This document shows positions 45,404 through 55,205 of a stretch of DNA of 64,000 bases, piece after piece. The notes beneath the pieces were generated by a model, which was not told the origin of the DNA, did not search any database, and worked only from the letters and a program-made list of their open reading frames with translations. Each line of letters opens with the position of its first letter. Within the stretch, counting starts at the first letter, position 1. The stretch covers positions 1,426,001 to 1,490,000 of the forward strand of contig NZ_CP041637.1 of NCBI RefSeq assembly GCF_007197735.1, written 5' to 3'. Origin of the DNA: Formosa sediminum. GTDB taxonomy: Bacteria > Bacteroidota > Bacteroidia > Flavobacteriales > Flavobacteriaceae. The translations under genes were made by a program, and so were the position numbers.

Positions 45404-46735
45404 ATGAAGCGGTTGGTTATTCTTGGTGGAGGAGAAAGTGGTGTGGGCACAGCGCTTTTAGGAAAAGAAAAAGGGTTTGATGTGTTTGTTTCTGATAAAG
45501 GAAAAATAAAAGACAAATATAAAAACGTTCTTATACATCATGAGATTGCTTGGGAAGAATTACAGCATACGGAAGCTAAAATTCTAAATGCAGATGTGGT
45601 TATGAAAAGCCCAGGTATTCCAGACAAAGTGCCGTTGGTAAAGCAGTTAATTGAAAATGGCGTTTCTGTAATTTCTGAAATAGAATTCGCAGCGCAATTT
45701 ACAACAGCAACCATAGTTGGAATTACTGGAAGTAATGGAAAAACAACAACTGCTAGTTTAACCTACCACATCCTTAATCAGGAGTTAGATGTTGGTTTGG
45801 CAGGTAATATAGGGGATAGTTTTGCGAAACAAGTTTTAGAATACAATTTTAAAAACTATGTGCTTGAGATTAGTAGTTTTCAATTAGATGGCGTACAGGA
45901 TTTTAAACCACATATTGCAGTAATAACCAATATTACACCAGATCATTTAGATCGGTATAATTATAATTTTGATGCATATATCGCTTCAAAATTTAGAATT
46001 GCAATGAATCAAACAAAAGAAGATTACTTGATTTATGATGCAGATGACCCCGTATTAGTAGATTGGCTTGAAAGGCATCCAGTACAATCTCAATTATTGC
46101 CATTTTCACTAGTAAAACCTGTAGAAAATGGTGCGTATTTAGAAAAAGAAAATATTAAAATAACAATAGATAATAACCAGATAATTATGTCAGCAAGAGA
46201 CCTAGCATTAGAAGGTAAGCATAATGTTAAAAATGCAATGGCTGCATCAACAGTGGCGCACTTATTAAAAATAAGAAAGCAAACTATTCGTGAGAGTTTA
46301 GAGAATTTTCAAGGCGTAGAGCACCGTTTAGAGCATGTTTTAAAAATTAACAAGGTCCAATATATAAACGATTCAAAAGCAACAAATGTAAATGCTACAT
46401 ATTATGCTTTAGAAAGCATGTCAGCACCTACAGTTTGGATTGTTGGCGGTGAGGATAAGGGGAATAGTTATGAAGAATTATATTCATTTGTAAATACTAA
46501 AGTTAAAGCAATTATTTGCTTAGGTGTAAATAACGAAAAGTTGTTGCAAAACTTTGGTAACATGGTTGATGTAATTGTTGAAACACAATACATGAGCGAA
46601 GCAGTGAAAATTGCTTATAAAATAGCAGAAGCAGGTGATAATGTATTGTTGTCTCCAGCATGTGCTAGTTTTGATTTGTTTGAAAATTACGAAGATAGAG
46701 GAAGACAATTTAAAGAAGCTGTAAGAAATTTATAA
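45404..46735 (+). CDS. murD: UDP-MurNAc-alanine:D-glutamate ligase
   Basis: 443 residues. N-terminal Rossmann-like UDP-binding part LVILGGGESGVGTALLGKEKG, P-loop GITGSNGKTTT, central EISSFQLDG and NITPDHLDRY, and C-terminal NDSKATNVNATYYAL with GGEDKGN, all in MurD order. It adds D-Glu to UDP-MurNAc-L-Ala in the cytoplasm. Its stop overlaps the ftsW start by one base. Confidence 0.95.
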   Translation: MKRLVILGGGESGVGTALLGKEKGFDVFVSDKGKIKDKYKNVLIHHEIAWEELQHTEAKILNADVVMKSPGIPDKVPLVKQLIENGVSVISEIEFAAQFTTATIVGITGSNGKTTTASLTYHILNQELDVGLAGNIGDSFAKQVLEYNFKNYVLEISSFQLDGVQDFKPHIAVITNITPDHLDRYNYNFDAYIASKFRIAMNQTKEDYLIYDADDPVLVDWLERHPVQSQLLPFSLVKPVENGAYLEKENIKITIDNNQIIMSARDLALEGKHNVKNAMAASTVAHLLKIRKQTIRESLENFQGVEHRLEHVLKINKVQYINDSKATNVNATYYALESMSAPTVWIVGGEDKGNSYEELYSFVNTKVKAIICLGVNNEKLLQNFGNMVDVIVETQYMSEAVKIAYKIAEAGDNVLLSPACASFDLFENYEDRGRQFKEAVRNL

Positions 46736-47931
46736 TGCAAGAGTTTTTAAAAAAATTAAAAGGAGATCGTTCCATTTGGGCCATTGCTGCATTGTTAGCA
46801 TTGTTCTCATTTTTACCGGTATATAGCGCGGCAAGTAATTTGGCGTATATGCGTGGTAACGGTAGTACTTTTGCTTTTTTCTTAAAACATTTTGTGCATT
46901 TAGGGGTGGGGTTTTTTATTATGTATGCTGTACATCTTATGCCTTATCGTTATTTAAGAGGGTTATCAATGGTTTTTATACCTGTGGCTTTGGTGTTATT
47001 AGGTGTAACGATGTTTCAGGGTACAACAATTGAAGGAGCAAATGCTAGCCGATGGATTCAAATTCCTATTGTAGGAATGTCGTTTCAAACATCAACTTTT
47101 GCTTCAGTAATATTAATGGTTTACGTAGCGCGTTATATGTCTAAAATGGTAGATAAACCTATTACATTAAAAGAGTCAATTTTACCACTTTGGATGCCTG
47201 TTTTTTTAGTGCTTATATTAATTTTGCCAGCCAATTTTTCAACAGCAGCATTAATTTTTTTAACGGTGTTAATTTTAGTGTTTTTAGGAGGATATCCTAT
47301 TAAATATTTAGGTTTAATATTGGGCTTAGGCGTGTTGTCTTTAACATTATTTATTTTGGTAGCAAAAGCTTTTCCCGATGCTATGCCTAACCGTGTAGAT
47401 ACTTGGATGAGTCGTATAGAAAACTTCTCGAATGGAGAAGATACCGAAGAGGATTACCAGATAGAAAAAGCAAAGATTGCTATAGCATCTGGAGGTATTC
47501 AGGGTGTGGGACCAGGAAAAAGTGTTCAGAAAAACTTTTTACCACAATCATCTTCAGATTTTATTTATGCTATAATTATTGAAGAATACGGTTTAATAGG
47601 TGGGGTGATTTTAATGGTAGTGTATTTGTGGTTTTTGTTTAGAGTCATTATTGTTTCGCATCATGCGAAAACCATTTTTGGTACACTCGTGGTGCTTGGT
47701 GTTGGTTTACCTATAGTGATTCAGGCTTTAATAAATATGGCCGTTGCCGTAGAGTTGTTTCCTGTAACCGGACAAACATTGCCATTAATTAGTAGTGGAG
47801 GAACATCAATTTGGATGACTTGTTTGGCGATAGGAATTATTTTGAGTGTAAGTGCTAGAAGTCAAACTTCAGCAAAAGAAGAAGAAATAGGTGAAGAAAA
47901 TCCGTTAGAAATTTTATCGGAAGCAATATAA
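46735..47931 (+). CDS. ftsW: Septal peptidoglycan glycosyltransferase FtsW
   Basis: 398 residues, SEDS family with ten helices. Diagnostic segments are [14 protein letters not shown], the loop with WMSRIENF and [45 protein letters not shown] and [15 protein letters not shown]. It polymerises lipid II glycan strands with FtsI at the division site. It shares one base with both murD (start) and murG (stop), so translation is tightly coupled. Confidence 0.95.
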   Translation: MQEFLKKLKGDRSIWAIAALLALFSFLPVYSAASNLAYMRGNGSTFAFFLKHFVHLGVGFFIMYAVHLMPYRYLRGLSMVFIPVALVLLGVTMFQGTTIEGANASRWIQIPIVGMSFQTSTFASVILMVYVARYMSKMVDKPITLKESILPLWMPVFLVLILILPANFSTAALIFLTVLILVFLGGYPIKYLGLILGLGVLSLTLFILVAKAFPDAMPNRVDTWMSRIENFSNGEDTEEDYQIEKAKIAIASGGIQGVGPGKSVQKNFLPQSSSDFIYAIIIEEYGLIGGVILMVVYLWFLFRVIIVSHHAKTIFGTLVVLGVGLPIVIQALINMAVAVELFPVTGQTLPLISSGGTSIWMTCLAIGIILSVSARSQTSAKEEEIGEENPLEILSEAI

Positions 47932-49028
47932 TGAGTAAAACGTATCGTATCATATTATCAGGAGGAGGCACCGGCGGACATATTTATCCAGCGATTGCCA
48001 TTGCCAACGAATTAAAACAGCGTCACCCAGATGCTAAGTTTCTTTTTGTAGGTGCAAAAGATAGAATGGAGATGGAAAAAGTGCCACATGCGGGTTACGA
48101 TATAAAAGGTTTGTGGATTTCAGGTATTCAGCGAGAGCTGACTTTAAAAAATTTAATGTTTCCCTTTAAGTTAATTAGCAGCTTATTTGTGTCACGTAAC
48201 ATTATTAAAAAATTTAAACCCGATGTGGTAATTGGTACTGGTGGTTTTGCTAGTGGTCCATTATTATATGTAGCAGCTGGAAAACAAATTCCGAGTTTAA
48301 TACAAGAACAAAATTCGTTTCCAGGTGTAACAAATAAGTTGTTATCTAAAAAAGTTCAGAAAATATGTGTAGCCTACGATGGTTTAGAACGATTTTTTCC
48401 TGAACATAAGATTATTAAAACAGGAAACCCAGTACGTCAAGGGTTGTTAGATATACAGTCTAAAAGAGCAGAAGCATTGGCGTTTTTTAAACTTGTGCCA
48501 GAAAAAAAGACCTTATTGATTTTAGGCGGTAGTTTAGGGGCTAAGCGAATAAATGAATTAATAGAAAAAGAAATTGATTACTTACAAACCCGCAATGTGC
48601 AAATTATTTGGCAATGTGGTAAGTTGTATTACGAAGCTTATAAAATTAATGGAAATACAAAACATGTTCAGGTGCATGCGTATTTAAATAATATGGATTT
48701 TGCTTATGCTGCTGCAGATGTTATAATATCTAGAGCAGGTGCAAGTTCGGTTTCAGAATTATGTATAGTGGGTAAGCCGGTTATATTTATTCCGTCACCA
48801 AATGTAGCAGAAGATCATCAAACTAAAAATGCCATGTCTATTGTTAAAGAACAAGCTGCTATTTTAATTAAAGAAAGTGATTTAGATGTCGATTTTGAAA
48901 ATAAATTTTCTCAATTAATAGAATCTAAAGAAAAGCAAAACGCTTTAAGTGAAAATATTAAAAAACTAGCATTAGTAAATGCCACAAAAGATATTGCTAA
49001 CGAAGTAGAAAAATTATTAAATATTTAA
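47931..49028 (+). CDS. murG: UDP-GlcNAc:lipid I N-acetylglucosaminyltransferase
   Basis: 365 residues, GT28. The N-terminal [21 protein letters not shown] is the lipid/phosphate loop, followed by [37 protein letters not shown] and the C-terminal UDP-GlcNAc site [31 protein letters not shown]. It turns lipid I into lipid II on the inner face of the membrane. It is directly followed by murC with no gap. Confidence 0.96.
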   Translation: MSKTYRIILSGGGTGGHIYPAIAIANELKQRHPDAKFLFVGAKDRMEMEKVPHAGYDIKGLWISGIQRELTLKNLMFPFKLISSLFVSRNIIKKFKPDVVIGTGGFASGPLLYVAAGKQIPSLIQEQNSFPGVTNKLLSKKVQKICVAYDGLERFFPEHKIIKTGNPVRQGLLDIQSKRAEALAFFKLVPEKKTLLILGGSLGAKRINELIEKEIDYLQTRNVQIIWQCGKLYYEAYKINGNTKHVQVHAYLNNMDFAYAAADVIISRAGASSVSELCIVGKPVIFIPSPNVAEDHQTKNAMSIVKEQAAILIKESDLDVDFENKFSQLIESKEKQNALSENIKKLALVNATKDIANEVEKLLNI

Positions 49029-50381
49029 ATGAATTTAAACAGCATAGATAACGTTTATTTTATTGGTATTGGCGGAATAGGTATGAGCGCTTTGGCTCGC
49101 TATTTTAAAGCTAATAACAAGCATGTTGCTGGGTACGATAAAACACCTAGTGATGTCACTCGTGCATTAGAGACTATAGGTATTGCTGTTCATTTTAAAG
49201 ATTCAATTGCAAATATTCCAGAACCATTTTTAAATTACGATACCACTTTAGTGGTGTATACACCAGCTGTACCAACAGATAATATGGAGTTGGTATACTT
49301 TAAAAATAATAAGAGTTTTAGTGTTCTTAAGCGTTCAGAAGTATTGGGATTAGTTACAGAAAATACATTTTGTTTGGCTGTTGCTGGTACGCATGGAAAA
49401 ACTACAACTTCAAGCATATTAGCGCATTTATTGTATGAGTGTAATGTTGGAGTAACTGGTTTTTTAGGAGGTATAAGCGAAAATTATAACTCAAATTATA
49501 TTTCTAAGGGCACAGAAGTTTCTGTAGTTGAGGCGGATGAATTTGATCGTTCGTTTTTAACGTTGTCGCCAGATATTGCTTGTATAACCTCTATGGATGC
49601 AGATCATTTAGATATCTATGGCGAAGCAGAAGTGTTACAAGAATCGTTTGTTGCATTTTCTAATAAGATTAAGGATAATGGCATACTGTTTGTGAAAAAT
49701 GGCTTGCCTATAGATGGAATAACTTACGGTATTGAAGATGATTCTGATTATACCGCACAACATATAAGAATTGAAGATGGAGGTTATGTGTTTAATATGA
49801 AAACACCAACAACCATTTTAGAAAATTTTAAATTTAACCTACCTGGTAGACATAATTTGTCGAATGCATTAATAGCCTTGGCGATGGCTGTCGAGTATGG
49901 TTGCCCTCACCCACAGCTCGCCAATGCTTTAGCATTATACAAAGGGGTTAAAAGACGTTTTACATACCAAATAAAAACAGAAAATTTGGTGTTTATAGAC
50001 GATTATGCACATCATCCAGAAGAGATTAATGCCGTTTATGAAGCGCTTAAAGAGATGTATCCGGGGAAAAAAGTGTTAGCTGTATTTCAGCCACATTTAT
50101 TCACGAGAACACGTGATTTTGCAGATGATTTTGCCAAACGATTATCTCAATTTGATGAAGTATTGTTATTGGATATTTATCCAGCTCGAGAAGTTCCGAT
50201 TGATGGAGTTACATCTGAGTGGTTAATGAGTAAAATAGAACTTGAAAATAAGAAACTGGTTTTAAAATCAGATCTTATTTCTAAAATAAAGGCGAGCAAA
50301 GCAGATGTAATTGTTACAATGGGAGCCGGAGATATAGGTATAGAGGTTGAACGCATAAAAACAGCACTACATGGCAAATAA
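49029..50381 (+). CDS. murC: UDP-N-acetylmuramate:L-alanine ligase
   Basis: 450 residues. N-terminal VYFIGIGGIGMSALARYF, P-loop VAGTHGKTTTSS, then EADEFDRSFL, SMDADHLDIYG, LPGRHNLSNALIALAMAV and FIDDYAHHPEEI in MurC order. It makes the first peptide addition in UDP-MurNAc-pentapeptide synthesis. Overlaps ftsQ by 11 bp. Confidence 0.95.
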   Translation: MNLNSIDNVYFIGIGGIGMSALARYFKANNKHVAGYDKTPSDVTRALETIGIAVHFKDSIANIPEPFLNYDTTLVVYTPAVPTDNMELVYFKNNKSFSVLKRSEVLGLVTENTFCLAVAGTHGKTTTSSILAHLLYECNVGVTGFLGGISENYNSNYISKGTEVSVVEADEFDRSFLTLSPDIACITSMDADHLDIYGEAEVLQESFVAFSNKIKDNGILFVKNGLPIDGITYGIEDDSDYTAQHIRIEDGGYVFNMKTPTTILENFKFNLPGRHNLSNALIALAMAVEYGCPHPQLANALALYKGVKRRFTYQIKTENLVFIDDYAHHPEEINAVYEALKEMYPGKKVLAVFQPHLFTRTRDFADDFAKRLSQFDEVLLLDIYPAREVPIDGVTSEWLMSKIELENKKLVLKSDLISKIKASKADVIVTMGAGDIGIEVERIKTALHGK

Positions 50382-51096
50382 AATAGATTGGGGTTATGTA
50401 AAATTGTTCCTGTTATCGGGTTTACTTGTATTTCTATTTGCATTCGCTTCTGTGCGAAATGGACATAGAAAAGTGTCTGAACCCATAATTCGTTTTCAAG
50501 GAGACAATAATCTATATATTACTCATGAAAATGTTAGTAACTTGTTAATACAAAACGAGAAAGAGGTGTTAAATTTGAATAAAGAAATTTTAGATTTGAA
50601 TACTTTAGAATTAGCCCTGAATTCTAACCCTCTAATCAAATCGGCAGAAGTCTATGTAGATATAAATGGTTTGTTAACTGCTGATATAGAACAGAAAGAA
50701 CCTATTGCTCGTGTATTGGACAATACATCTTACTATATTGATGACGAAGGTAAATATATGCCATTATCGTCAAATTATACGGCAAGAGTACCGTTCGTAG
50801 TAGGACATATTGATGAAAATAATTTGAGTAATATTTTTAAAATTGCTCAGAAAGTTTATAATGATATTTTTTTAAAGACTCATGTTGTAGAAATTCACCA
50901 AAAAGAAAATCTAAACGTGTCTTTAAAGTTAAGGCAACACCAGTTTGACGTGTATTTAGGAGATTTAAATCAGTTAGATAAAAAAATAAATAATCTGAAA
51001 GTATTTTATAAAAAAGCTTTAAAAGAGGAAACTCTTGATGATTATAAGATTATTAATTTGCAATTCGATAACCAAGTGGTGTGCACCAAAAACTAA
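50371..51096 (+). CDS. ftsQ: Cell division protein FtsQ
   Basis: 241 residues. A short cytoplasmic tail, one membrane helix (about 11-29) and a periplasmic part with a POTRA-like start (about 45-110: RFQGDNNLYITHENVSNLL, then SAEVYVDINGLLTADIEQKEPIARV) and the FtsQ beta domain (YYIDDEGKYMPLSSNY, VPFVVGHI). FtsQ recruits FtsL/FtsB and regulates the septal synthase. Its ATG lies inside murC and ftsA follows 3 bp after its stop. Confidence 0.88.
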   Translation: MANKIDWGYVKLFLLSGLLVFLFAFASVRNGHRKVSEPIIRFQGDNNLYITHENVSNLLIQNEKEVLNLNKEILDLNTLELALNSNPLIKSAEVYVDINGLLTADIEQKEPIARVLDNTSYYIDDEGKYMPLSSNYTARVPFVVGHIDENNLSNIFKIAQKVYNDIFLKTHVVEIHQKENLNVSLKLRQHQFDVYLGDLNQLDKKINNLKVFYKKALKEETLDDYKIINLQFDNQVVCTKN

Positions 51097-51099
51097 ACT

Positions 51100-52452
51100 A
51101 TGGAACATAATATAGCAGTTGGATTAGATATTGGGACCACAAAGATTGTGGCCATGATTGGTCGTAAAAACGATTACGGAAAATTAGAAATTTTAGGAAT
51201 AGGGCGCTCTAAAAGTTTAGGTGTGCACCGCGGAGTCGTGAGTAATATTACACAAACTATACAGTCTATCCAGCAGGCTGTTCAAGAAGCAGAAGCTTCT
51301 GCAGGTAATAAAATAGAAGGTGTTACAGTAGGTATTGCAGGACAACACATTCGTAGTTTACAACACAGTGACTACATTACAAGGCCAAATTCTGAAACCG
51401 TAATCGATGAAACCGATATTGATAAATTAATTAATCAAGTACATAAATTGGTTATGTTACCTGGAGAAGAAATTATTCATGTTTTACCACAAGAATATAA
51501 AATTGACGGGCAGGCAGAAATCAAAGAACCTATAGGTATGCATGGTGGGCGTTTAGAAGCTAATTTTCATGTTGTAGTTGGGCAAGTCTCGTCAATTAGA
51601 AATATTGGACGCTGTATTAAAAGTGCAGATTTAGATTTAGAGCGTCTAACATTAGAGCCTTTGGCTTCTGCAAATGCAGTGTTAAGTCAGGAAGAAAAAG
51701 AGGCCGGTGTTGCACTTATTGATATAGGAGGCGGTACAACCGATTTAGCAGTTTTTAAAGATGGTATTATTCGTCATACAGCAGTAATTCCTTTTGGCGG
51801 AAATGTTATAACAGAAGATATTAAAGAGGGCTGTTCTATTATTGAAAAGCAAGCCGAATTATTAAAAATAAAATTTGGATCTGCATGGCCTGGCGAAAAT
51901 AAAGATAACGAAATTGTGTCTATCCCTGGATTACGAGGAAGAGAACCTAAAGAGATTACACTAAAAAATTTATCTAAAATCATTCATGCACGTGTTGTCG
52001 AAATCGTAGAACAAGTTTTTTTAGAAATAAAAAACTATGGTCACGAAGAACAAAAAAAGAAATTAATTGCAGGAATTGTTTTAACAGGAGGAGGAGCGCA
52101 ATTAAAACATTTAAAACAGTTAGTAGAATATATTACAGGAATGGATACCAGAATAGGTTATCCTAACGAGCATTTAGCTGGCGATAGTAATGAAGATATT
52201 ACAAGCCCTTTATATGCTACAAGTGTTGGACTAGTATTAGATGGATTAAAACATCAAGAACGTAAACAACGCGAAGCGAGAATTCAAAAAATTGAAGAAG
52301 TAGAAATTAAACAACCAGAAACGATATCTGAAGAGGTTCTAGAAGAAAAGGAAGAGCTAAAAGAAAAAGCGCAACCAGAAAGAAAGGAACGCAGGAATTT
52401 TTTGGACAAGTTTACAGACAAGATCAAAGATTTTTTGGACAACGCAGAATAA
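51100..52452 (+). CDS. ftsA: Cell division protein FtsA
   Basis: 450 residues, actin-like ATPase that ties FtsZ to the membrane. Phosphate-1 region VGLDIGTTKIVAMIGR, SHS2-type domain (about 85-165, with GIAGQHIRSLQH), phosphate-2 region LIDIGGGTTDLAVF and GIVLTGGGAQLK are present. After a Glu/Lys-rich stretch (about 385-430) the C-terminus FLDKFTDKIKDFLDNAE forms an amphipathic helix, the usual membrane target. ftsZ begins 94 bp later, and no promoter or terminator was recognised in the gap. Confidence 0.95.
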   Translation: MEHNIAVGLDIGTTKIVAMIGRKNDYGKLEILGIGRSKSLGVHRGVVSNITQTIQSIQQAVQEAEASAGNKIEGVTVGIAGQHIRSLQHSDYITRPNSETVIDETDIDKLINQVHKLVMLPGEEIIHVLPQEYKIDGQAEIKEPIGMHGGRLEANFHVVVGQVSSIRNIGRCIKSADLDLERLTLEPLASANAVLSQEEKEAGVALIDIGGGTTDLAVFKDGIIRHTAVIPFGGNVITEDIKEGCSIIEKQAELLKIKFGSAWPGENKDNEIVSIPGLRGREPKEITLKNLSKIIHARVVEIVEQVFLEIKNYGHEEQKKKLIAGIVLTGGGAQLKHLKQLVEYITGMDTRIGYPNEHLAGDSNEDITSPLYATSVGLVLDGLKHQERKQREARIQKIEEVEIKQPETISEEVLEEKEELKEKAQPERKERRNFLDKFTDKIKDFLDNAE

Positions 52453-52546
52453 TAATAAAGATAGGCAGGATGTTATTAAAAATCTTGCAACAGATTAAGA
52501 GTAAAGACTAAAGTTAAGAATAAAAGAAACCAGTAAAAAAGAATTT

Positions 52547-54529
52547 ATGAGCAGCAACAAAGAATTCGCAAGTATCTCATTTGACTTACCTAAAAACCAA
52601 TCAAATGTCATTAAGGTTATTGGTGTTGGTGGTGGTGGTAGCAACGCTATAAACCACATGTTCCAACAAGGCATTAAAGGCGTAGATTTTGTAATCTGTA
52701 ATACAGATGCACAAGCGCTTCAAAACAGTGGAGTTCCTAATAAAATACAGTTAGGATTAGACCTAACCGAAGGATTAGGAGCAGGAGCTAACCCAGAAAT
52801 AGGAGAGCAATCTGCTGTAGAAAGTTACGACGACTTAAAACGTATGTTGGATACCAATACAAAAATGATCTTTATAACAGCCGGAATGGGTGGTGGTACA
52901 GGTACTGGAGCTGCACCAATCATTGCTAAAATGGCAAAAGATTTAGATGTCTTAACTGTGGGTATTGTTACTATGCCTTTTCAATTTGAAGGTAAAATGC
53001 GTAACGAACAAGCTCAAAAAGGAATTGAAAAGTTACGTGGGGTAGTCGATTCATTAATTGTAATAAATAACAACAAACTTCGTGAAGTTTATGGTAACCT
53101 AGGTTTTAAAGCTGGGTTTTCTAAAGCAGACGAGGTCTTAGCCACAGCTGCTCGTGGTATTGCTGAAGTTATTACACATCACTACACGCAAAACATCGAT
53201 TTACGTGACGCAAAAACAGTGTTAAGTAATAGTGGTTCGGCAATTATGGGATCTTCTATTTCATCTGGTCAAAACAGAGCGAAAGATGCTATTATGAAAG
53301 CATTAGACTCTCCATTATTAAACGATAATAAAATTCAAGGCGCTAAAAATGTACTGTTGCTAATTGTTTCTGGTGCTCAGGAGATTACTATTGACGAGAT
53401 TGGAGAAATTAACGATCATATTCAGAATGAAGCTGGCCATGGTGCGAATATTATTATGGGGGTTGGTGAAGACGAATCATTAGATGAGTCTATTGCAGTA
53501 ACAATTATTGCTACGGGTTTTAATTTAGATCAGCAAAACGAAATATCTAATACCGAAGCTAAAAAAGTTGTACACTCTTTAGAAGAAGAACAAAATTTAG
53601 ATAAACAAGAGTCTTCTAAAGTAGATCGTGAGCCTGCAATTATTACGCCTAATATCGAATTAAAAGTAGAGAAAAAACCAGAGGTAGTAAGACATACTTT
53701 AGATTTAAACGATTTAGAAGATTTTGATGCGCCAGTTAAAAAGGAGACACCAAAACCAACTAATACATCAGATCTTGTTCCAACAACAGAAGCAATAAAA
53801 AATATTGAAGTTGCATTAGACGATTTTACAAATTTAGATATTGATGCTAACGAATTTGTGTTTACAGAAGTTAAAGCACAAACTACACCATCTGTACCTG
53901 TAGAAGAGGATGACAAGCAAATTACATTAACTTTTGATATGCCTCTACAGGCTAACAAGAGTCAGTCTTCAGAAAAACCAGAAGTTATTAAACATGCTCT
54001 AGAAGATACAGATGAAGTTAAAAACGCTCCTGTAAATGAATATGTAGAGTTAATTAATGTAACAGAATCTGGTAAGCAAGGCGAGGTAAGATATGCATTA
54101 GATGATTATGAGGAAGAAGATAAACCAGTTGCGCATAAACACATTTCAAAACCTGTTCAAGATGAAACATTAAACAGTTTTAATCAAGATGTAAGTTTTG
54201 TTAAAAAAGACGTACCAAAAGAACCAGTTAAATCTGTGCCGCCAACACCTTCAGAGCCTATCGACCCAATGAATACACCTATTTCTGAAATGCTTAAAGA
54301 AAGAGCTGCAGAACGTCGAAGAAAAATGAAGGATTTCAATTATAAATTCAATACCTCTAAAATTGAAGAGATAGAGAAAGTGCCAGCTTATAAGCGTCAA
54401 GGTGTGAATTTAGATGAAACTCAGCATTCATCAGAAAATAATATGTCTGGAACGAGCTTAAGTGTAGACGATAATAACGATATTCAGTTAAGAAGCAATA
54501 ATTCATTTTTACATGATAATGTAGATTAA
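52547..54529 (+). CDS. ftsZ: Cell division protein FtsZ, long Bacteroidota form
   Basis: 660 residues, against about 383 in E. coli. The GTPase core (about 18-325) has VIGVGGGGSNAINHM, the tubulin signature GGGTGTGAAP (115-124) and T7 loop N216-I-D218-L-R-D221. The linker (about 345-580) is acidic and contains four copies of an EV..(A/T)L(D/E)-type motif near 378, 420, 478 and 512. The usual FtsA-binding peptide, here KVPAYKRQGV (611-620), is not terminal. Another 40 residues follow, ending RSNNSFLHDNVD. FtsZ builds the division ring. A terminator lies 36 bp after the stop. Confidence 0.95.
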   Translation: MSSNKEFASISFDLPKNQSNVIKVIGVGGGGSNAINHMFQQGIKGVDFVICNTDAQALQNSGVPNKIQLGLDLTEGLGAGANPEIGEQSAVESYDDLKRMLDTNTKMIFITAGMGGGTGTGAAPIIAKMAKDLDVLTVGIVTMPFQFEGKMRNEQAQKGIEKLRGVVDSLIVINNNKLREVYGNLGFKAGFSKADEVLATAARGIAEVITHHYTQNIDLRDAKTVLSNSGSAIMGSSISSGQNRAKDAIMKALDSPLLNDNKIQGAKNVLLLIVSGAQEITIDEIGEINDHIQNEAGHGANIIMGVGEDESLDESIAVTIIATGFNLDQQNEISNTEAKKVVHSLEEEQNLDKQESSKVDREPAIITPNIELKVEKKPEVVRHTLDLNDLEDFDAPVKKETPKPTNTSDLVPTTEAIKNIEVALDDFTNLDIDANEFVFTEVKAQTTPSVPVEEDDKQITLTFDMPLQANKSQSSEKPEVIKHALEDTDEVKNAPVNEYVELINVTESGKQGEVRYALDDYEEEDKPVAHKHISKPVQDETLNSFNQDVSFVKKDVPKEPVKSVPPTPSEPIDPMNTPISEMLKERAAERRRKMKDFNYKFNTSKIEEIEKVPAYKRQGVNLDETQHSSENNMSGTSLSVDDNNDIQLRSNNSFLHDNVD

Positions 54530-54564
54530 TTAATCGATATAAAATCAATTAATATTTTAAGTTT

Positions 54565-54602
54565 AAACCCGAAATCTCTATGAGCTTTTTGGGTTTTTCT
54601 TT
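54565..54602 (+). terminator. Terminator after ftsZ
   Basis: AAACCC pairs with GGGTTT, extended by an A/T-rich inner part (GAAA with TTTT), and a T-rich tail TTTCTTTTT follows. It lies between the ftsZ stop and yqeY. Confidence 0.65.
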
Positions 54603-54603
54603 T

Positions 54604-54611
54604 TATCTTCG
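54604..54611 (+). promoter_or_regulatory. Possible -7 box of yqeY
   Basis: TATCTTCG is one base from TAnnTTTG and is followed by CAGC. It ends 15 bp before the yqeY ATG and directly follows the ftsZ terminator, so yqeY may be transcribed on its own. No -33 TTG lies at a suitable distance. Confidence 0.35.
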
Positions 54612-54626
54612 CAGCAAATTTAAATT

Positions 54627-55076
54627 ATGGGTTTACAACAAGATATCATGACAGCTATGAAAGCTGCTATGAAAGCAAAAGACCAAACAGCTTTAGCAGC
54701 TTTAAGAGCGGTGAAATCTGAATTGCTATTAGCGCAAACAGAGACTGGCTCTAAAGAAGAAATTACAGAAGAACAAGAAATCAAAATCTTGTCTAAATTA
54801 GTGAAGCAACGTAAAGATAGTGCTGCTATTTTTACAGCGCAAGACCGTTTAGATTTAGCAGAGCCTGAATTGGCTCAAGCAGAAGTTATCAGCCAGTTTT
54901 TACCAGAACAATTAGACGAAGCCGCTATTGAAAAAGTTGTGGATAATGCTATTGCAAAAGTAGGTGCAGAAGGAATGAAAGATATGGGAAAAGTAATGGG
55001 TATTGTTAACCAAGAATTAGCTGGTAAGGCAGACGGAAAAACCATATCTACTATCGTTAAAGCTAAATTAGCTTAA
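54627..55076 (+). CDS. GatB/YqeY domain protein
   Basis: 149 residues, the stand-alone YqeY domain related to the C-terminal tail of GatB and GlnRS. Typical segments are MTAMKAAMKAKDQTALAALRAVKSE, KQRKDSAAIFTAQDRLDLAEPELAQAEVISQFLPEQL and GMKDMGKVMGIVNQEL. A link to tRNA-dependent amidation is suggested by homology, but the role of the free domain is not established. It regularly follows ftsZ in Bacteroidota. A hairpin and tRNA-Arg come next. Confidence 0.88.
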   Translation: MGLQQDIMTAMKAAMKAKDQTALAALRAVKSELLLAQTETGSKEEITEEQEIKILSKLVKQRKDSAAIFTAQDRLDLAEPELAQAEVISQFLPEQLDEAAIEKVVDNAIAKVGAEGMKDMGKVMGIVNQELAGKADGKTISTIVKAKLA

Positions 55077-55089
55077 TTATAAATAATAA

Positions 55090-55109
55090 ATTCCTGTGAA
55101 TACAGGAAT
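55090..55109. other. Short perfect hairpin between yqeY and tRNA-Arg
   Basis: ATTCCTGT and its reverse complement ACAGGAAT enclose GAAT. There is no T-run after it, and tRNA-Arg begins 3 bp later. It could be a weak terminator or a processing signal that frees the tRNA from the yqeY transcript. Confidence 0.4.
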
Positions 55110-55112
55110 AAT

Positions 55113-55186
55113 GGCTGCGTAGTTCAACTGGATAGAATATCAGATTTCGGCTCTGAGGGTTGGGGGTTCGAATCCCTTCGCGGTCA
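55113..55186 (+). tRNA. tRNA-Arg (TCG)
   Basis: Cloverleaf of 74 nt: acceptor GGCTGCG pairs with CGCGGTC (two G-U pairs), D arm GTTC/GAAT, anticodon stem TCAGA/TCTGA with loop TTTCGGC giving anticodon TCG (reads CGA and related Arg codons), T arm GGGGG-TTCGAAT-CCCTT. CCA is not encoded. The discriminator base is A55186. Confidence 0.95.
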
Positions 55187-55205
55187 CTAGAAAAATTAAT
55201 AAATT

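Noticed and set aside
53530-53958. Minus-strand frame of 142 codons across the ftsZ linker
   Set aside because: Antisense to ftsZ. Its Ser/Thr-rich composition is a by-product of the acidic linker codons.
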